A stretch of 64,000 bases of DNA from JAFKFI01 sp963795435 (GTDB lineage Bacteria; Pseudomonadota; Alphaproteobacteria; Acetobacterales; Acetobacteraceae): the NCBI GenBank assembly GCA_963795435.1, contig CAWCHV010000007.1:372001-436000 (forward strand). The letters run 5' to 3'. Of the stretch, positions 18,136 to 26,783 are shown one piece after another (within the stretch, counting starts at the first letter, position 1; the number at the start of each line of letters is the position of its first letter). Position numbers and translations under genes: made by a program. The notes below the pieces were generated by a model. That model was not told the origin of the DNA and made no database searches. It worked only from the letters and a program-made list of their open reading frames with translations.

Positions 18136-19316
18136 CAGTAGCTCCGCGGCAGCCCGAGCACGTGCTCGGCGACAAAGGACAGAATGAGGTTCGTGCTGAT
18201 CGGGGCGACCTGATAGAGGCGGGTTTCGCGGAACTTGCGCTCGACGTCGTATTCCTCGGCAAAGCCGAAGCCGCCATGCGTCTGGATGCACGCCTCGCCC
18301 GCCGCCCAGGATGCCTCGGCGGCGAGCATCTTGGCCATGTTGGCCTCCTCGCCGCAGGGCAGACCAGCCTCGAACTTGGCGCAGCCGGCCTTCACCATCA
18401 GTTCCGCCGCGCGCATCTGGGCGTAGGCGCGGGCGATAGGGAACTGGATGCCCTGGTTCTGCCCGATCGGTCGATTGAATACCCGCCGCTCGCGCGCGTA
18501 CTCGCTTGATTTCGCGGTAAACCACTTGGCGTCGCCGATGCACTCGGCGGCGATCAGCAGGCGCTCGGCGTTCATCCCGTCGAGGATGTAGCGGAACCCC
18601 CTGCCCTCCTGGCCCACGAGGTTCTCGGCGGGGACCACCATGTTGTCGAAGAATATCTCGCAGGAATTGTGATTCATCATGGTCCGGATCGGCCGGATCG
18701 TCAGGCCGTGGCCGAGGGCCGCGCGCATGTCGACGATGAAGGTCGAGAGGCCGTCGGTCTTCTTCTTCGCCTGGTCGCGCGGCGTGGTGCGAGCGAGCAG
18801 GAGCATGAGGTCGGAGTGCTCAGCCCGGCTGGTCCAGACCTTCTGGCCGTTGACCACGTAGTGATCGCCCTCGCGCTTGGCGAAGGTCCGCAGGCTGGTC
18901 GTGTCGGTGCCGCTGGTCGGCTCGGTGACACCGAACGCCTGCAGGCGCAACTCGCCGGTGGCGATCTTCGGCAAGTACTTCGTCTTCTGCTCCTCCGAGC
19001 CGTGCCGGAGGATGGTTCCCATGATGTACATCTGCGCGTGACAGGCCGCCCCGTTGCAGCCCTCGGCCTGCACCGTCTCGAGGATCGCCGCCGCCGCCGA
19101 AATCGGCAGCCCGGAGCCGCCGTATTCCTCGGGGATCAGCACGGAGAGATACCCCGCTTCGGTCAGCGCCGTGACGAATTCGGTCGGATAGCCCCGCACC
19201 TCGTCCAGCTTGCGCCAGTACTCGCCGGGGAACCGGGCGCAAAGTTTTCGCACTTCCTCGCGGATCTCGGCGTGTGGGTCGGCAAGGAGACTGGTGTCGG
19301 CCTCGGCGTGGTCCAT
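18135..19316 (-). CDS. acyl-CoA dehydrogenase
   Basis: 393 residues with the full three-domain fold: the N-terminal helical domain (LIPEEYGGSGLPIS), the beta domain (FGVTEPTSGTDTTSL flavin loop, GQKVWTSRAEHSD) and the C-terminal domain (RVFNRPIGQNQGIQFPIA, THGGFGFAEEYDVERKFRE). In the usual C-terminal base region it reads RLYQVAPISTNL, so the catalytic Glu of the GEGT type is not in its common place; an alternative base is likely, as in other ACAD subgroups. ATG 19316 has a GGAGAGA site. It is first gene of a two-gene minus operon, divergent from the ThDP enzyme genes across 125 bases. Confidence 0.9.
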   Translation of the reverse strand: MDHAEADTSLLADPHAEIREEVRKLCARFPGEYWRKLDEVRGYPTEFVTALTEAGYLSVLIPEEYGGSGLPISAAAAILETVQAEGCNGAACHAQMYIMGTILRHGSEEQKTKYLPKIATGELRLQAFGVTEPTSGTDTTSLRTFAKREGDHYVVNGQKVWTSRAEHSDLMLLLARTTPRDQAKKKTDGLSTFIVDMRAALGHGLTIRPIRTMMNHNSCEIFFDNMVVPAENLVGQEGRGFRYILDGMNAERLLIAAECIGDAKWFTAKSSEYARERRVFNRPIGQNQGIQFPIARAYAQMRAAELMVKAGCAKFEAGLPCGEEANMAKMLAAEASWAAGEACIQTHGGFGFAEEYDVERKFRETRLYQVAPISTNLILSFVAEHVLGLPRSY

Positions 19317-19441
19317 GATGTCTCTCCGGGGATCGCTCCCGGTGGATTACGGCCCGACCCCCCGGCGCGCAAGCCACGCCCGCGCCGGTTTGCCTTGCGT
19401 CCGCGCCTTGGGCATGAAGGCGGCGGAGCGGAGGGGAGCGG

Positions 19442-19960
19442 ATGACGCAACAGAACTGGCAGGCGGCGGTGTTTGCCGTGCTCAAGCGCGCCGGCATCAG
19501 GCAGGTCGGCTACGTGCCGGACGCCGGCCACGCCGAGCTGATCGAGGCGGCGCACGCGGACGACGACATGCGCGCCGTGGTGCTGACCACCGAGGAGGAG
19601 GGCATCGCGCTGGCCGCCGGCGCCTGGCTCGGCGGCCAGCGGTCGGTGCTGCTGATGCAGTCCTCCGGGGTCGGCAACTGCATCAACATGCTGTCGCTGC
19701 CGATCAACTGCCGGATGCCGTTCCTGACGCTGGTGACGATGCGCGGCGAGTGGGGCGAGTTCAATCCGTGGCAGGTCCCGATGGGCAGCGCCACGCCGGG
19801 CGTGCTGGAGCGCGCCGGCGTGCATGTCCACCGCGTCGACCGCCCCGAGGACGCCGCCGAGACGGTCGTTGCCGCCGCCTCGCTCGCCTTCGACAGTCGC
19901 GTGCCGGTCGCGGTGCTGTTTTCTCAGAGGCTGATCGGCACGAAGGTATTTGTGAAATGA
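19442..19960 (+). CDS. ThDP-dependent decarboxylase, alpha (Pyr-domain) subunit
   Basis: 172 residues matching the pyrimidine-binding half of ThDP enzymes: GYVPDAGHAELIEAA, the cofactor-activating Glu in LTTEEEGIALAAGAWLGG, and LLMQSSGVGNCINML. The split arrangement resembles sulfopyruvate decarboxylase ComD/ComE or phosphonopyruvate decarboxylase. The stop overlaps the start of the beta subunit (ATGA). No coenzyme M or phosphonate genes are nearby, so the 2-oxoacid substrate is open. Its divergent neighbours encode an acyl-CoA dehydrogenase and a CoA-transferase. Confidence 0.85.
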   Translation: MTQQNWQAAVFAVLKRAGIRQVGYVPDAGHAELIEAAHADDDMRAVVLTTEEEGIALAAGAWLGGQRSVLLMQSSGVGNCINMLSLPINCRMPFLTLVTMRGEWGEFNPWQVPMGSATPGVLERAGVHVHRVDRPEDAAETVVAAASLAFDSRVPVAVLFSQRLIGTKVFVK

Positions 19961-20535
19961 CCGAGGGAACCCTCGACAGGCGCGCGGTCGCCGCGACGTT
20001 GCTCAAGGACGCCGGCGACCTGCTGGTCGTCACCGGGCTTGGCTCGACCACCTACGACGCTGGAGCCGCCGGCGACCGCGACGAGAATTTTTATCTGTGG
20101 GGTGCGATGGGCGGGGCGGCGATGATCGGGCTCGGCCTCGCCCTCGCCCAACCCAAGCGACGCGTGCTGGTGATGACCGGCGACGGCGAGATGCTGATGG
20201 GCATGGGCTCCCTCGCCAGTGTCGCCGCGAAGCGCCCGGACAATCTGTCGATCGCCGTGTTCGACAACGCCCGTTTCGGCGAGACCGGCGCGCAGCGCAG
20301 CCATACCGCCTACGCGACCGACCTCGGCGCGGTCGCCGCCGCCTGCGGCTGGCGCGACACCGTCCTGGCCCGTACGATGACCGAGGTCGAGGCGCTGGCA
20401 TCTCGGCTGCGCGCCGAGGCCCTGTTCGCGGTGATAAAGATTTCCGCCGACGAGGTTCCCCGGTTCCTGCCGCCGCGCGACGGAGCCCAGCTCGCCAGCC
20501 GTTTCCGACGCACGATCGGCGTTCCCGAGCCGTAG
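19957..20535 (+). CDS. ThDP-dependent decarboxylase, beta (PP-domain) subunit
   Basis: 192 residues. It carries the ThDP diphosphate/Mg motif from GDGEMLMGMGS to the terminal FDN (GDG-x about 25-DN), preceded by LWGAMGGAAMIGLGLALA. This is the ComE-like half that pairs with the alpha subunit at the dimer interface to form the active site. The start is ATG 19957, overlapping the alpha stop by four bases (ATGA), a classic coupled pair. Reading upstream in the same frame is shadow. Confidence 0.85.
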   Translation: MTEGTLDRRAVAATLLKDAGDLLVVTGLGSTTYDAGAAGDRDENFYLWGAMGGAAMIGLGLALAQPKRRVLVMTGDGEMLMGMGSLASVAAKRPDNLSIAVFDNARFGETGAQRSHTAYATDLGAVAAACGWRDTVLARTMTEVEALASRLRAEALFAVIKISADEVPRFLPPRDGAQLASRFRRTIGVPEP

Positions 20536-20610
20536 CACCGCCGCGCCGCAACATTTCGTCCCAATTTGCGGACTGGCGGTCACGGGGTGTTTCGCGGACA
20601 ATGCCGGCCT

Positions 20611-20638
20611 CGGTGGATGAACGAATTGTCATCCACCG
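20611..20638. promoter_or_regulatory. 10-bp inverted repeat upstream of the RND genes
   Basis: A perfect inverted repeat, CGGTGGATGA (20611-20620) and TCATCCACCG (20629-20638), with an 8-base AT-rich spacer ACGAATTG. It lies 72 bases before the efflux adaptor start and 76 after the decarboxylase stop. No U-tract follows, so a regulator operator (28-bp palindrome) is as likely as a terminator. No regulator gene is adjacent. Confidence 0.45.
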
Positions 20639-20709
20639 CCCAAGGCCGAGCAAGGCCGTTGGATATATCCGGGTGCAAGGTGGCGTCAGGCGGCGACCCA
20701 GGGACAGGC

Positions 20710-21918
20710 ATGGACGCATTGGATGAGACGCGATCCCCACGCGGGGCGCGCGCCCGGTGGGGTGGCGCGGTCGTAGCCCTGACGGCCGCCCTGGCGGTGG
20801 GCGTTCTCGCGACGATGCAGGCGCCGCGCGCGCAATCGAACCCGCCCGCCTCCGCCGCTCCGCAAGCCGTCCCGGTGACGATCGCCGCCGCCACTCCGGC
20901 GGACGTGCCGGTCCTGCTGCGCGGCCTCGGCATCGTGCAGGCGTTCAACGCCGTGACCGTGCGGGCACGGGTCGACGGCACATTGATGGACGTCAAGGTG
21001 ACGGAGGGTCAGGAGGTCAAGAAGGGCGATCTGATCGCGGTGATCGATCCCCGGCCCTACCAGGCCTCGCTCGACGCGGCGATGGCGAAGAAGGCTCAGG
21101 ACGAGGCGCAGCTCACCAACGCGCAGCGCGACCTCGCCCGCTACGCCTCGCTGGCGCGGCAGGATTTCGCCTCGCGTCAGCAGGTCGATACGCAGCAATC
21201 CTCGGTTGCCCAGTTCACCGCGACCCTCAAGGGCGACGACGCCGCGATCGCGACCGCGCAGCTCAACCTGAGCTTCTGCTACATCCTCTCGCCGATCGAC
21301 GGCCGGGTGGGGTTGCGGCAGGTGGATCCGGGCAATCTCGTCCATGCCACCGATAGCGGCGGCATCATCAGCATCGCCCAGCTGCACCCGATTTCCGTGG
21401 TGTTCACCTTGCCGCAAGAAAATCTGCCGAAGATCACGGCGGCGATGGCGGCCCGCCGGCTGCCGGTGCAGGCCTATGCCGAGGACGACAAGACGGAACT
21501 CGCGCAAGGGGAACTGCTCACGCCGGACAACTCGATCGACACCAGCACCGGGACCATCAAGCTGAAGGCGAATTTCCCGAACACCGCCAACAAACTGTGG
21601 CCGGGGCAGTTCGTCCATGCGCACCTGCTGCTGGAAACCCGCCACGACGTGCTGACGGTGCCTTCCCAGGCCGTGCAGCACGGCCCCTCCGGGCTCTACG
21701 CCTACGTGGTGAAGCCGGATTCGACGGTGGCGCGGCAGGACATCGAGGTCGATCAGGACACCGGCCAGCTGGCCGTGGTCACGAAGGGGCTCGCCGCCGG
21801 GGACAAGGTGGTCGTGACCGGCCAGTCCCGGCTGCAGAACGGCACGCGCGTCGCGGATGCGGCGCAGCTTCGGCCGGCGCAAGTCCCGCCGGGCCAGCCC
21901 GCCAAGAGCGGCGGCTGA
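20710..21918 (+). CDS. RND efflux periplasmic adaptor (MdtA-like)
   Basis: 402 residues. An N-terminal signal anchor (VVALTAALAVGVLATMQAP) precedes the membrane-fusion protein layout: the lipoyl half-motif VTVRARVDGTLMDVKVTEGQEVKKGDLIAVIDPRPY, an alpha-hairpin (about 95-160), the second half with YILSPIDGRVGLRQVDPGN, then beta-barrel and membrane-proximal domains (TGTIKLKANFPN, LWPGQFVHAHL). It bridges the inner-membrane pump to an outer-membrane channel, which is not encoded here. The start is ATG 20710; the longer frame upstream is unsupported. It is followed 49 bases later by the pump. Confidence 0.92.
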   Translation: MDALDETRSPRGARARWGGAVVALTAALAVGVLATMQAPRAQSNPPASAAPQAVPVTIAAATPADVPVLLRGLGIVQAFNAVTVRARVDGTLMDVKVTEGQEVKKGDLIAVIDPRPYQASLDAAMAKKAQDEAQLTNAQRDLARYASLARQDFASRQQVDTQQSSVAQFTATLKGDDAAIATAQLNLSFCYILSPIDGRVGLRQVDPGNLVHATDSGGIISIAQLHPISVVFTLPQENLPKITAAMAARRLPVQAYAEDDKTELAQGELLTPDNSIDTSTGTIKLKANFPNTANKLWPGQFVHAHLLLETRHDVLTVPSQAVQHGPSGLYAYVVKPDSTVARQDIEVDQDTGQLAVVTKGLAAGDKVVVTGQSRLQNGTRVADAAQLRPAQVPPGQPAKSGG

Positions 21919-21967
21919 CGGGCCGGGGGATGGACCGCATGGCATCGCCGCGGGAAATGACGGGCGC

Positions 21968-24900
21968 ATGAGCATCTCGACCCCGTTCATCCGCCGGCCG
22001 GTCGCGACCTCCCTGCTGATGGCGGCGTTTCTGCTGGTCGGCATCGCCGCCTATCCGTTCCTTCCCGTGGCGCCGCTGCCGCGGGTCGATTTCCCGACCA
22101 TCGTGGTCTACGGCAAGTTCCCCGGCGCCAGTCCGGAGACGATGGCGGCCACGGTCGCGCAGCCGCTCGAATACCAGCTGGCGCAGATCCCCGGCGTGTC
22201 GCAGATGACCTCGATCAGCGTTCAGGGCGGCGCGCAGATCACCATCCAGTTCGACCTCGACCGCAACATCGACGCCGCCGCGGGCGACGTGCAGGCGGCC
22301 ATCAACGCCGCCGGCGGACAATTGCCCAAGAACCTGCCGGGGCCGCCCACCTACCGTAAGGTCAACCCCGCCGATAGTCCTATCCTGATCCTGGCACTCG
22401 GCTCCGACGCGATGCCGATGATCAACGTGGACGACTACGCCGACACGATCCTGAGCCAGCAGATCTCGCAAATCTCGGGCGTGTCGCAGGTGCTGATCGG
22501 CGGCGAGCAGAAGCGCGCGGTACGGGTACAGATCGATCCCGCGAAGCTCGCGGCGATGGGCATGACCCTCGAGGACGTGCGCAACACGCTGACGAACGCC
22601 ACCGTCGACAGTCCGAAGGGCAGCATCGACGGTCCCACCCGCGCGCTCACCGTCTACGACAACGACCAGCTCACCAAGGCATCCGAGTACAACAACGTAA
22701 TCCTGGCGTATCGCAACGGCGCGGCGGTCCGGGTACGAGACATCGGCCGCGCGGTGGACGGGCCGGAGAACAGCAAGCTTCAGGGCTGGTCCAAGGGAAA
22801 ACGAAGCATCCTGCTGCTGGTCTTCAAGCAGCCCGGGGCCAACGTGATCGACACGGTGGAGCGGGTGAAGGCGGAACTTCCCCGGCTGGAGGCGTCGATC
22901 CCTCCCTCGGTGAAGGTGAGCGTGGTAGCGGACCGCACGCAGACCATCCGGGAATCGGTGGCTGACGTGCAGTTCACCCTGATCCTGTCGATCTGCCTCG
23001 TGGTGATGGTGATCTTCCTGTTCCTGCGCAGCGTCTGGGCGACGGTGATCCCGAGTATCACCGTCCCGGTCGCGCTGGTCTGCACCTTCGCCGTGATGTA
23101 CCTGCTGGGCTACAGCCTCGACAACCTCTCGCTGATGGCGCTGACGATCGCGGTGGGCTTCGTCGTGGACGACGCCATCGTCATGCTGGAGAACATCTAC
23201 CGCCACGTCGAGGAGGGCATGAAGCCGATGGAGGCCGCGTTGAAGGGCGCGGGCGAGATCGGCTTCACCATCGTCTCGATCAGCCTGTCGCTGATCGCGG
23301 TGTTCATCCCGCTGCTGCTGATGGGCGGCATCGTCGGGCGGCTGTTCCGCGAATTCGCCATGACCGTCACCATCGCGGTGGTGGTCTCGGCGATCGTGTC
23401 GCTGACCCTGACGCCGATGATGTGCTCGCGCTTCCTGCGCCACAGGAGCAGCCACGGCCGGCTCTATCGGTTCGTCGAGGCCGGGTTCGACCTGATGATC
23501 GCCTTCTACCGCCGCACCCTGGACATCGCGCTGCGGCACAGCTTCATCACGCTGATGGTGTTCTTCGGCACGATGGCATTGACGGTGTTTCTCTACATCC
23601 AGATCCCGAAGGGCTTCTTTCCGACCCAGGATACCGGGGTGCTGATCGCGATCTCCGAGGGACCGCAGGACGTCTCGTTCGCCGAGATGGTGAAGCTGCA
23701 GGAGAGCGTCGGCAAGGTGATCAGCGCGGAGCCCGACGTGGAAAACTACGCCTCCTTCGTCGGCGCCAACTCGGGTCAGACCGGCAATACCGGGCGCATG
23801 TTCATCACGCTCAAGCCGTGGGCGGATCGCACCGGCGGGAGCGTGGTCGATTTCATCAACCGCATCCGCCCGAAGCTGCAGCAGTTGCAGGGCGTGAACC
23901 TCTATCTGCAACCGGCGCAGGACATCCGCGTCGGCGGCCGGCTGTCGCGGACGCAGTACGAATACACGTTGCAGGACGCCGACCTCAACGAGCTCTACGA
24001 ATGGGCGCCGAAGGTGCTGGCCAAGCTGCGCGGCGTGTCCTTGCTGCGCGACGTCGCGACCGACCAGCAGATGGCCGGCACCACCGCCACGCTCACCATC
24101 GACCGCGACGCTGCGGCGCGGTTCGGCATCCAGCCGCAGGTCATCAACGACACGCTGTACGACGCGTTCGGGCAGCGGCAGATCACGCAGTATTTCTCGC
24201 AGGTGAACTCCTACCATCTCATCCTGGAAGTCCCCGACGACATGCAGGGCGAGGTGGCGACCCTCAACAAGCTCTATGTCAAATCGGCGAACGGACAGGC
24301 GGTGCCGCTATCGGCCTTCGTGAAATGGACGACGACGCCGGTGCAGCCGCTTTCGATCAGCCACCAGAGCCAATTCCCGGCGGTGACGATCTCGTTCAAT
24401 CTGGCGCCCGGCGCCGCATTGGGCGACGCGGTGGTCGCGATCCAGAAGGCGGTCGCGCAGATCGGCGCGCCGGGCACGCTGAACGGCACCTTCCAGGGAA
24501 CCGCCCAGGCGTTCCAGTCCTCGCTGTCAAGCCAGCCCTATCTGATCGCCGCCGCGCTGATCACCGTCTACATCATCCTCGGCATTCTCTACGAGAGCTA
24601 CATCCTGCCGCTGACCATCCTCTCCACACTGCCCTCGGCCGGCGTCGGCGCGCTCCTGATGCTGATGGCCGTCCACTACGATTTGTCGGTGATCGCGCTG
24701 ATCGGCGTGATCCTGCTCATCGGCATCGTCAAGAAGAACGGCATCATGATGGTGGATTTCGCCATCACGGCGGAGCGGCGGGACGGCGAGAAGCCGCGCG
24801 ACGCGATCCGCCAGGCGTGCCTGCTGCGGTTCCGGCCGATCCTGATGACCACGATGGCCGCCCTGCTCAGCGGATTGCCGCTGATGCTGTCCTCGGGAGC

Positions 24901-25084
24901 GGGCTCCGAGTTCCGCAAGCCGCTCGGCTACGCGATGGTCGGCGGGCTGCTGCTCAGCCAGGCGCTCACGCTGTATACGACGCCGGTGGTCTATCTCTAT
25001 CTCGACCGGCTGCAACACTGGCTGTCGCCGAAGCAGAGCCGGATGCCGGCGCTGGCCTCGAAGATGGGCGCGGCCGCGGATTGA
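21968..25084 (+). CDS. RND (HAE1/MdtB-like) efflux pump
   Basis: 1038 residues, the standard length. Starts SISTPFIRRPVATSLLMAAF, then the PLPRVDFPTIVVYGKFPGASPE porter domain. The proton-relay residues are in transmembrane segment 4 (GFVVDDAIVMLENIYRH, the double Asp) and segment 10 (GIVKKNGIMMVDFA, Lys). Two 6-TM halves each carry a large periplasmic loop. A proton-driven exporter of hydrophobic compounds or drugs in a trimeric complex with the upstream adaptor. The start is ATG 21968; an upstream in-frame extension overlapping the adaptor gene lacks family similarity. Confidence 0.95.
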   Translation: MSISTPFIRRPVATSLLMAAFLLVGIAAYPFLPVAPLPRVDFPTIVVYGKFPGASPETMAATVAQPLEYQLAQIPGVSQMTSISVQGGAQITIQFDLDRNIDAAAGDVQAAINAAGGQLPKNLPGPPTYRKVNPADSPILILALGSDAMPMINVDDYADTILSQQISQISGVSQVLIGGEQKRAVRVQIDPAKLAAMGMTLEDVRNTLTNATVDSPKGSIDGPTRALTVYDNDQLTKASEYNNVILAYRNGAAVRVRDIGRAVDGPENSKLQGWSKGKRSILLLVFKQPGANVIDTVERVKAELPRLEASIPPSVKVSVVADRTQTIRESVADVQFTLILSICLVVMVIFLFLRSVWATVIPSITVPVALVCTFAVMYLLGYSLDNLSLMALTIAVGFVVDDAIVMLENIYRHVEEGMKPMEAALKGAGEIGFTIVSISLSLIAVFIPLLLMGGIVGRLFREFAMTVTIAVVVSAIVSLTLTPMMCSRFLRHRSSHGRLYRFVEAGFDLMIAFYRRTLDIALRHSFITLMVFFGTMALTVFLYIQIPKGFFPTQDTGVLIAISEGPQDVSFAEMVKLQESVGKVISAEPDVENYASFVGANSGQTGNTGRMFITLKPWADRTGGSVVDFINRIRPKLQQLQGVNLYLQPAQDIRVGGRLSRTQYEYTLQDADLNELYEWAPKVLAKLRGVSLLRDVATDQQMAGTTATLTIDRDAAARFGIQPQVINDTLYDAFGQRQITQYFSQVNSYHLILEVPDDMQGEVATLNKLYVKSANGQAVPLSAFVKWTTTPVQPLSISHQSQFPAVTISFNLAPGAALGDAVVAIQKAVAQIGAPGTLNGTFQGTAQAFQSSLSSQPYLIAAALITVYIILGILYESYILPLTILSTLPSAGVGALLMLMAVHYDLSVIALIGVILLIGIVKKNGIMMVDFAITAERRDGEKPRDAIRQACLLRFRPILMTTMAALLSGLPLMLSSGAGSEFRKPLGYAMVGGLLLSQALTLYTTPVVYLYLDRLQHWLSPKQSRMPALASKMGAAAD

Positions 25085-25091
25085 TACCCGG

Positions 25092-25835
25092 ATGGCGCAC
25101 GCCGCCCGGGATGTTCTCGCTCGGATGGCGGCCCTGCCCTTGGCCGGCCTCGACGAAATCCTCGCTCCCGGCCCGGCCCTGTTGCTCGCGCCGCATCCCG
25201 ACGACGAGACGCTCGGCTGCGGCGGCCTCATCGCCGAGTGCTGCGCGCTGGGACGGGAACTGCATGTCCTCATAGTCACCGACGGCACCGGTTCGCACGC
25301 CGGCTCGCGCGCATGGCCGGCGGCGCGGCTGCGGGCCTTGCGCGAGCGGGAGGCGCGGCGGGCGGTGGGCGAACTCGGGCTTCCGGCCGACCGGCTCGCG
25401 TTTCTCGGTCTGCGCGACACCGAGGCTCCGCGCGAAGGCGCGGCGCTGGAGGAAGCGGTCTCGCGCATCGCGGCGCACGCGACGGGACGTGGCGCCCGCA
25501 CCATCCTGGCCACTTGGCGGCACGATCCGCATGGCGACCACGTCGCGGTCAGCCGGATGGGAACCGCCGTCGCGCGGGCGATTGGCGCGCGATCGGTCGA
25601 GTATCCGGTCTGGGGCTGGACCTTGCCGCCGGAGCAGCCGCTGGACGACCCCCCGACGCGCGGCTGGCGGCTCGACATCACCCGGCACCTACCCGCCAAG
25701 CGCCGCGCGATCGCCGCGCACCGCTCGCAGACGACCGACCTGATCGACGACGATCCCGACGGATTCCGACTGCCCGACGAGTTCCTGGCACTGTTCACCC
25801 GGCCGCTCGAGGTGTTTCTTTCGAGCGGCGACTAG
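25092..25835 (+). CDS. PIG-L family deacetylase
   Basis: 247 residues of the LmbE/PIG-L zinc N-deacetylase family: metal-binding PHPDDETLGCGG (about 34-45) and the second motif TWRHDPHGDHVAV. Family members remove acetyl groups from GlcNAc-containing lipids, mycothiol or bacillithiol precursors and antibiotic intermediates. The start is ATG 25092, 7 bases after the efflux-pump stop, suggesting co-transcription; ATG 25125 is an alternative. The last 11 codons contain a strong hairpin. Confidence 0.88.
   Translation: MAHAARDVLARMAALPLAGLDEILAPGPALLLAPHPDDETLGCGGLIAECCALGRELHVLIVTDGTGSHAGSRAWPAARLRALREREARRAVGELGLPADRLAFLGLRDTEAPREGAALEEAVSRIAAHATGRGARTILATWRHDPHGDHVAVSRMGTAVARAIGARSVEYPVWGWTLPPEQPLDDPPTRGWRLDITRHLPAKRRAIAAHRSQTTDLIDDDPDGFRLPDEFLALFTRPLEVFLSSGD
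25803..25828 (+). terminator. hairpin at the end of the PIG-L gene
   Basis: An 8-bp perfect stem (CCGCTCGA 25803-25810, TCGAGCGG 25821-25828) with a 10-base loop, overlapping the last codons of the deacetylase gene. It is followed by CGACTAGAGTTTATTA, a broken T-rich stretch. A plausible terminator at a convergent boundary. Confidence 0.4.
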
Positions 25836-25908
25836 AGTTTATTAGTTGCTATTCAGCAATGAATCGGACGTGGGGGGACGGCCCGCCGCCAGCCCCGCAG
25901 GGCGGAGG

Positions 25909-26649
25909 TCAGTCCGGCCAGGGCGGCTTTCGCCGGGCAGGCAGCGGCGGCTCCGGCGCGGCCCCCGGCGCGGGATCGGGCCACAGCGACACGGGATGCC
26001 GCCATGCGGCGCGCCCGGCCGGCGCGGTCCACGTCGCCTCGGCCCGTGCCCGGCGGGGCCGCTCGGCCGGGGATGGCTTCGCTTGGCGCGGCCGGCGCGG
26101 CCTCGGCGGCGGGCGCAGCGCCTCGGGCAGCGGATCGGCGGAGAGCCTGCGCCACAGCGGCCGCAGGATCCGCCGCGCTTGCGGCGAGGCCGCGAGGAAC
26201 GCCCGCATCTCGGGCTCGTCGAGCATTTCCCGCAGGTGGGAGGCGGAACCTCCCATGCCATACTCGAGGAACACCGGCCCGCGCGGAATGGGCGGCGGGG
26301 GCGCCGGCACGGCGGTCTCGGGCGCGGCGGTGTCGGGCGCGTGGTTGTTGGTGTCGGGCGCGGGGTGGTCCAGCGGGGCGGTCGCGCGCGGGGCCGGGCG
26401 CGGCGCGCGCCGCGCCCCGGCCGGGGGGAGCCGGCCGGCGGCGAAGCGCGCGTGCAGCGCGGCGAAGCGCCGCAGGGTGTGGGAGAGATAGTTCCACAGC
26501 GGCCCCGCGATCAGCCCGAGCGAGCCCAGCGTGCCCTGCCGCCGGCGCCAGTCGATGCCGTCCGCCATGCACCGCTTCATCACCCCGATGAACAGGGCGA
26601 AACGGGGGACGAGGCCGGTTGGGGTTGAGGGTGGGGCGGCGGCGGACAT
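25909..26649 (-). CDS. hypothetical protein, Pro/Ala/Arg-rich
   Basis: 246 residues. A conserved-looking N-terminal part (PRFALFIGVMKRCMADGIDWRR ... WNYLSHTLRRFAALHARFAAG) is followed by a Pro/Ala-rich linker, a second block (GPVFLEYGMGGSASHLREM ... LAASPQARRILRPLWRRLS) and a Pro/Arg tail. No signal peptide and no catalytic motif. I recall similar hypothetical proteins in Acetobacteraceae, which supports the taxonomic guess. In this GC-rich region other frames are also open, but only this one has biased, domain-like composition. The start ATG 26649 is tentative. Confidence 0.6.
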   Translation of the reverse strand: MSAAAPPSTPTGLVPRFALFIGVMKRCMADGIDWRRRQGTLGSLGLIAGPLWNYLSHTLRRFAALHARFAAGRLPPAGARRAPRPAPRATAPLDHPAPDTNNHAPDTAAPETAVPAPPPPIPRGPVFLEYGMGGSASHLREMLDEPEMRAFLAASPQARRILRPLWRRLSADPLPEALRPPPRPRRPRQAKPSPAERPRRARAEATWTAPAGRAAWRHPVSLWPDPAPGAAPEPPLPARRKPPWPD

Positions 26650-26783
26650 GGGTGGTGTATAAAGTTAGTTAGAATACGTGGCAAGAATAATCGACGTCCG
26701 GCCCCTTGTCGGCCGCTCGGATGGCTGACGCGGCCCGACACGTCACGACAGGGAACGCAGCGCCATCCGCCGGACCTTCGCCG

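Noticed and set aside
25842..26628. Plus-strand Arg/Pro-rich frames around 25.8-26.6 kb
   Set aside because: All frames are open in this very GC-rich stretch; the minus-strand frame has ordered hydrophobic blocks and was preferred.
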